NCBI GenBank assembly: GCA_017650795.1
Contig: JAGCEE010000229.1
Location: forward strand, 1 to 5,775
Length of the DNA stretch: 5,775 nt
DNA from: Clostridia bacterium
GTDB lineage: Bacteria > Bacillota > Clostridia > Christensenellales > UBA1242
Direction: 5' to 3'
The notes under the pieces were generated by a model. It did not search any database. It saw nothing but the letters and a program-made list of their open reading frames with translations, and was not told the origin of the DNA. Of this stretch, positions 4,698 to 5,775 are shown in pieces. Both the position numbers and the translations under genes were made by a program. Within the stretch, counting starts at the first letter, position 1. Each line of letters begins with the position of its first letter.

Positions 4698-5185
4698 AAA
4701 GTTTTCTTAGAATTTTCAAAGAAGAATTTTGGTGTGGTAAGGGTTGCGGATTATCCATTAGGGTAATCTTTTATATAGCCTATATGGGTATTGTAGTCGC
4801 ATACAAAACTGCAAAACCATTACCATTAATGTCAAAGTTGCTTTCTGCTTATGTTAATATTATTTGTGGTACTATAAGTAAAGCCCACGAAAACCCGAAA
4901 AAGTTTAAGAACAGGTTATTCTTTGCATTAAGAAATGCTTGTTTTGAACTAAACTACAAATGGGTAGATTACGATTTGTATTCTTATGGTGAATGGAATA
5001 AACTTTTAAGACAACATCCAGAATTAGAAGATTTTTATTCAAAAAGAGAAAAACTTTGTGAAAAGTTAGGTCAAATAGCTTGTGATGATTTACGATGGAA
5101 CTATGATACCATTGAAAAGTTTTGGGATTGGTGCGAAAGAGATGCAAAAGAAAAGAAAAGGAAAAGAAAAAATGGCAAAAAATAA
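4694..5185 (+). CDS. Hypothetical Cys-rich protein with hydrophobic segment and basic tail, 163 aa
   Basis: The start is an ATGA overlap with the previous gene. The N-terminal 20 residues include CGKGC (C14, C18). A hydrophobic stretch follows at about residues 24-38 (VIFYIAYMGIVVAY), probably one membrane contact or a short transmembrane helix, then an amphipathic segment (PLMSKLLSAYVNIICG). The rest is soluble-looking and helical, with many aromatic residues (DYDLYSYGEWNKLL, WDWCERD). It ends in a lysine/arginine cluster (KEKKRKRKNGKK). Further Cys occur at 58, 83, 122, 130 and 147, but not as a classic zinc finger. Family unknown. The A-rich code for the basic tail also supplies the SD of the next gene, which starts 14 bases before this stop, so part of the basic tail may reflect that overlap. 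Confidence 0.87.
   Translation: MKSFLRIFKEEFWCGKGCGLSIRVIFYIAYMGIVVAYKTAKPLPLMSKLLSAYVNIICGTISKAHENPKKFKNRLFFALRNACFELNYKWVDYDLYSYGEWNKLLRQHPELEDFYSKREKLCEKLGQIACDDLRWNYDTIEKFWDWCERDAKEKKRKRKNGKK
5158..5163 (+). promoter_or_regulatory. Ribosome binding site AAGGAA deciding the start at 5172
   Basis: AAGGAA lies 8 bases before ATG 5172, within the basic tail codons of the previous gene. It favours 5172 over the in-frame ATGs at 5082 and 5142. Confidence 0.65.
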
Positions 5186-5495
5186 GAAAACATTTGATGA
5201 TATGAATGAAGACCCAAGATTCTTGGCTATTCAAAAGAAATGTTTAGAAACCCAAATCCAGAAAGTTATGGAATGGGATTTAGACGAACTCTTCAAGAAT
5301 TATTGGAAGGGCTGTCCAAAGAAGTTGAAGGAATACATTTATTCCTATGATTCTTCCGATGGCTACTATTGTTGTGCTACAGACTATGTAAATGAATTTT
5401 TACTTTCTGAATGTAGTGTTACAGAAAAAATGTACGAATCTATTATAACTTGGTTGGAAGGATTGAAGATTCTCGTCTTTTGGCCGCAACGATAA
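5172..5495 (+). CDS. Hypothetical protein, 107 aa
   Basis: ATG 5172 has AAGGAA eight bases upstream and overlaps the preceding gene by 14 bases. In-frame ATGs at 5082 and 5142 lie deeper inside that gene and lack good SDs. The product is soluble and mostly helical. It has a basic start (MAKNKK), a long helix (PRFLAIQKKCLETQIQKVM), and a Trp/Tyr-rich middle (FKNYWKGCPKKLKEYIYSYD). A vicinal Cys pair follows (YYCCATDY), and the C terminus is helical, ending abruptly in LVFWPQR. Function and family are not recognised. It is the last gene of the overlapping membrane-protein block; a 17-base gap separates it from the deoxyribosyltransferase-like gene. Confidence 0.85.
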   Translation: MAKNKKTFDDMNEDPRFLAIQKKCLETQIQKVMEWDLDELFKNYWKGCPKKLKEYIYSYDSSDGYYCCATDYVNEFLLSECSVTEKMYESIITWLEGLKILVFWPQR

Positions 5496-5501
5496 CTTTA
5501 T

Positions 5502-5506
5502 AAGGA
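5502..5506 (+). promoter_or_regulatory. Ribosome binding site AAGGA
   Basis: AAGGA sits 6 bases upstream of ATG 5513 in the short gap after the previous stop. It gives a strong, independent initiation signal for the last gene. Confidence 0.75.
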
Positions 5507-5512
5507 AAAACA

Positions 5513-5775
5513 ATGAACATCATTAAAGTAAATCCAGATATGACTTTTAAGGAACAGTTTGCTAAAAATATGAACAATAGCATTTTTCTTGCTGGTCCTT
5601 GCCCAAGGGTAGATTATTCCCAAGATTGGAGATTTGAAGCCTTTGATATACTTAAAGAACTTGGATTCAATGGAAATGTAATCACACCCACGAATACTAA
5701 TTTCCATTTTCAAGCCGTAAGATTTAAAGACAATGATGCTACATTGTTTAATCAGACCCAATGGGAATATGAAGC
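5513..5775 (+). CDS. Nucleoside 2-deoxyribosyltransferase-like protein (3' truncated by window)
   Basis: Eighty-seven codons are present before the window ends. Residues 23-32 read SIFLAGPCPR, the first strand and glycine loop typical of nucleoside 2-deoxyribosyltransferase-like proteins. WRFEAFDILKELGFNG (39-54) is the following helix, VITP (56-59) the second strand, and Q83-W84-E85-Y86-E87 matches the QxxWExEAL region where I recall a catalytic or binding Glu in this family. Members cleave or transfer the N-glycosidic bond of 2'-deoxynucleosides or related nucleotides in the cytoplasm, for salvage or nucleotide-pool editing. Phage homologues are common, and many have no tested substrate. 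About half the domain is missing here, so later active-site residues cannot be checked. ATG 5513 is fixed by AAGGA six bases upstream. Confidence 0.8.
   Translation, partial: MNIIKVNPDMTFKEQFAKNMNNSIFLAGPCPRVDYSQDWRFEAFDILKELGFNGNVITPTNTNFHFQAVRFKDNDATLFNQTQWEYE

Noticed and set aside
4905..5234. Minus-strand open frame of about 109 codons
   Set aside because: Antisense to two supported genes; its Phe/Ser-rich run mirrors the lysine-rich tail on the + strand.
5499..5504. TATAAG as a possible -10 box before the last gene
   Set aside because: It overlaps the ribosome binding site, so the transcript would start inside or after it, and no -35 lies at suitable spacing (TTGGCC at 5480 is only 13 bases away).
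5498..5761. Minus-strand open frame opposite the last gene
   Set aside because: Antisense to a gene with recognisable deoxyribosyltransferase-like motifs and a strong SD.

Overview
The window looks like a stretch of an AT-rich tailed-phage genome (or a prophage-like element). G+C is roughly one third by eye. All supported genes are on the + strand. Most are short, unrecognised proteins of about 60-170 residues packed with 1-32 base overlaps or gaps of a few bases. Five junctions are ATGA stop/start overlaps (1889, 2697, 2891, 4160, 4694) and one is TAATG (740). Where gaps exist, purine-rich Shine-Dalgarno sites are visible, so the host probably uses canonical SD initiation. I see no structural, replication or packaging gene, so phage origin is inferred from gene style and from two recognisable families. 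The host cannot be named.

Left block (1-3771): the C-terminal end of an unrecognised gene, a 134-aa charged protein, a 60-aa single-span membrane protein, a 152-aa unknown, and then a P-loop nucleotide/nucleoside kinase-like ATPase (1191-1892) carrying an extra small C-terminal domain. Further unknowns follow at 1889, 2194 and 2697. At 2891-3356 there is an apparently frame-disrupted gene: an ATGA-coupled start opens a frame of only 37 codons, and the continuation lies in the +1 frame and has no ATG start. A last unknown (3325-3771) ends the block.

Junction (3772-3860): the only real intergenic gap. It holds a 9-bp hairpin followed by six T, a probable intrinsic terminator. A perfect TTGACA -35 box overlaps the left arm of that stem and sits exactly 17 bases from a TATTTT -10, so terminator and promoter appear to be superimposed. 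An 8-bp inverted repeat flanks the whole structure.

Right block (3861-5495): a probably separate transcription unit that starts with two small double-span membrane proteins. It continues with a 106-aa unknown, a 163-aa Cys-rich protein with a short hydrophobic segment and a very basic tail, and a 107-aa unknown. At 5513 a gene begins for a nucleoside 2-deoxyribosyltransferase-like protein, which runs off the end of the window.

The kinase-like gene and the deoxyribosyltransferase-like gene suggest that nucleotide or nucleoside metabolism is one job of this region. The membrane proteins suggest some envelope-directed function. Neither role is proven by sequence alone. No tRNA, CRISPR array, insertion sequence or minus-strand gene is supported.
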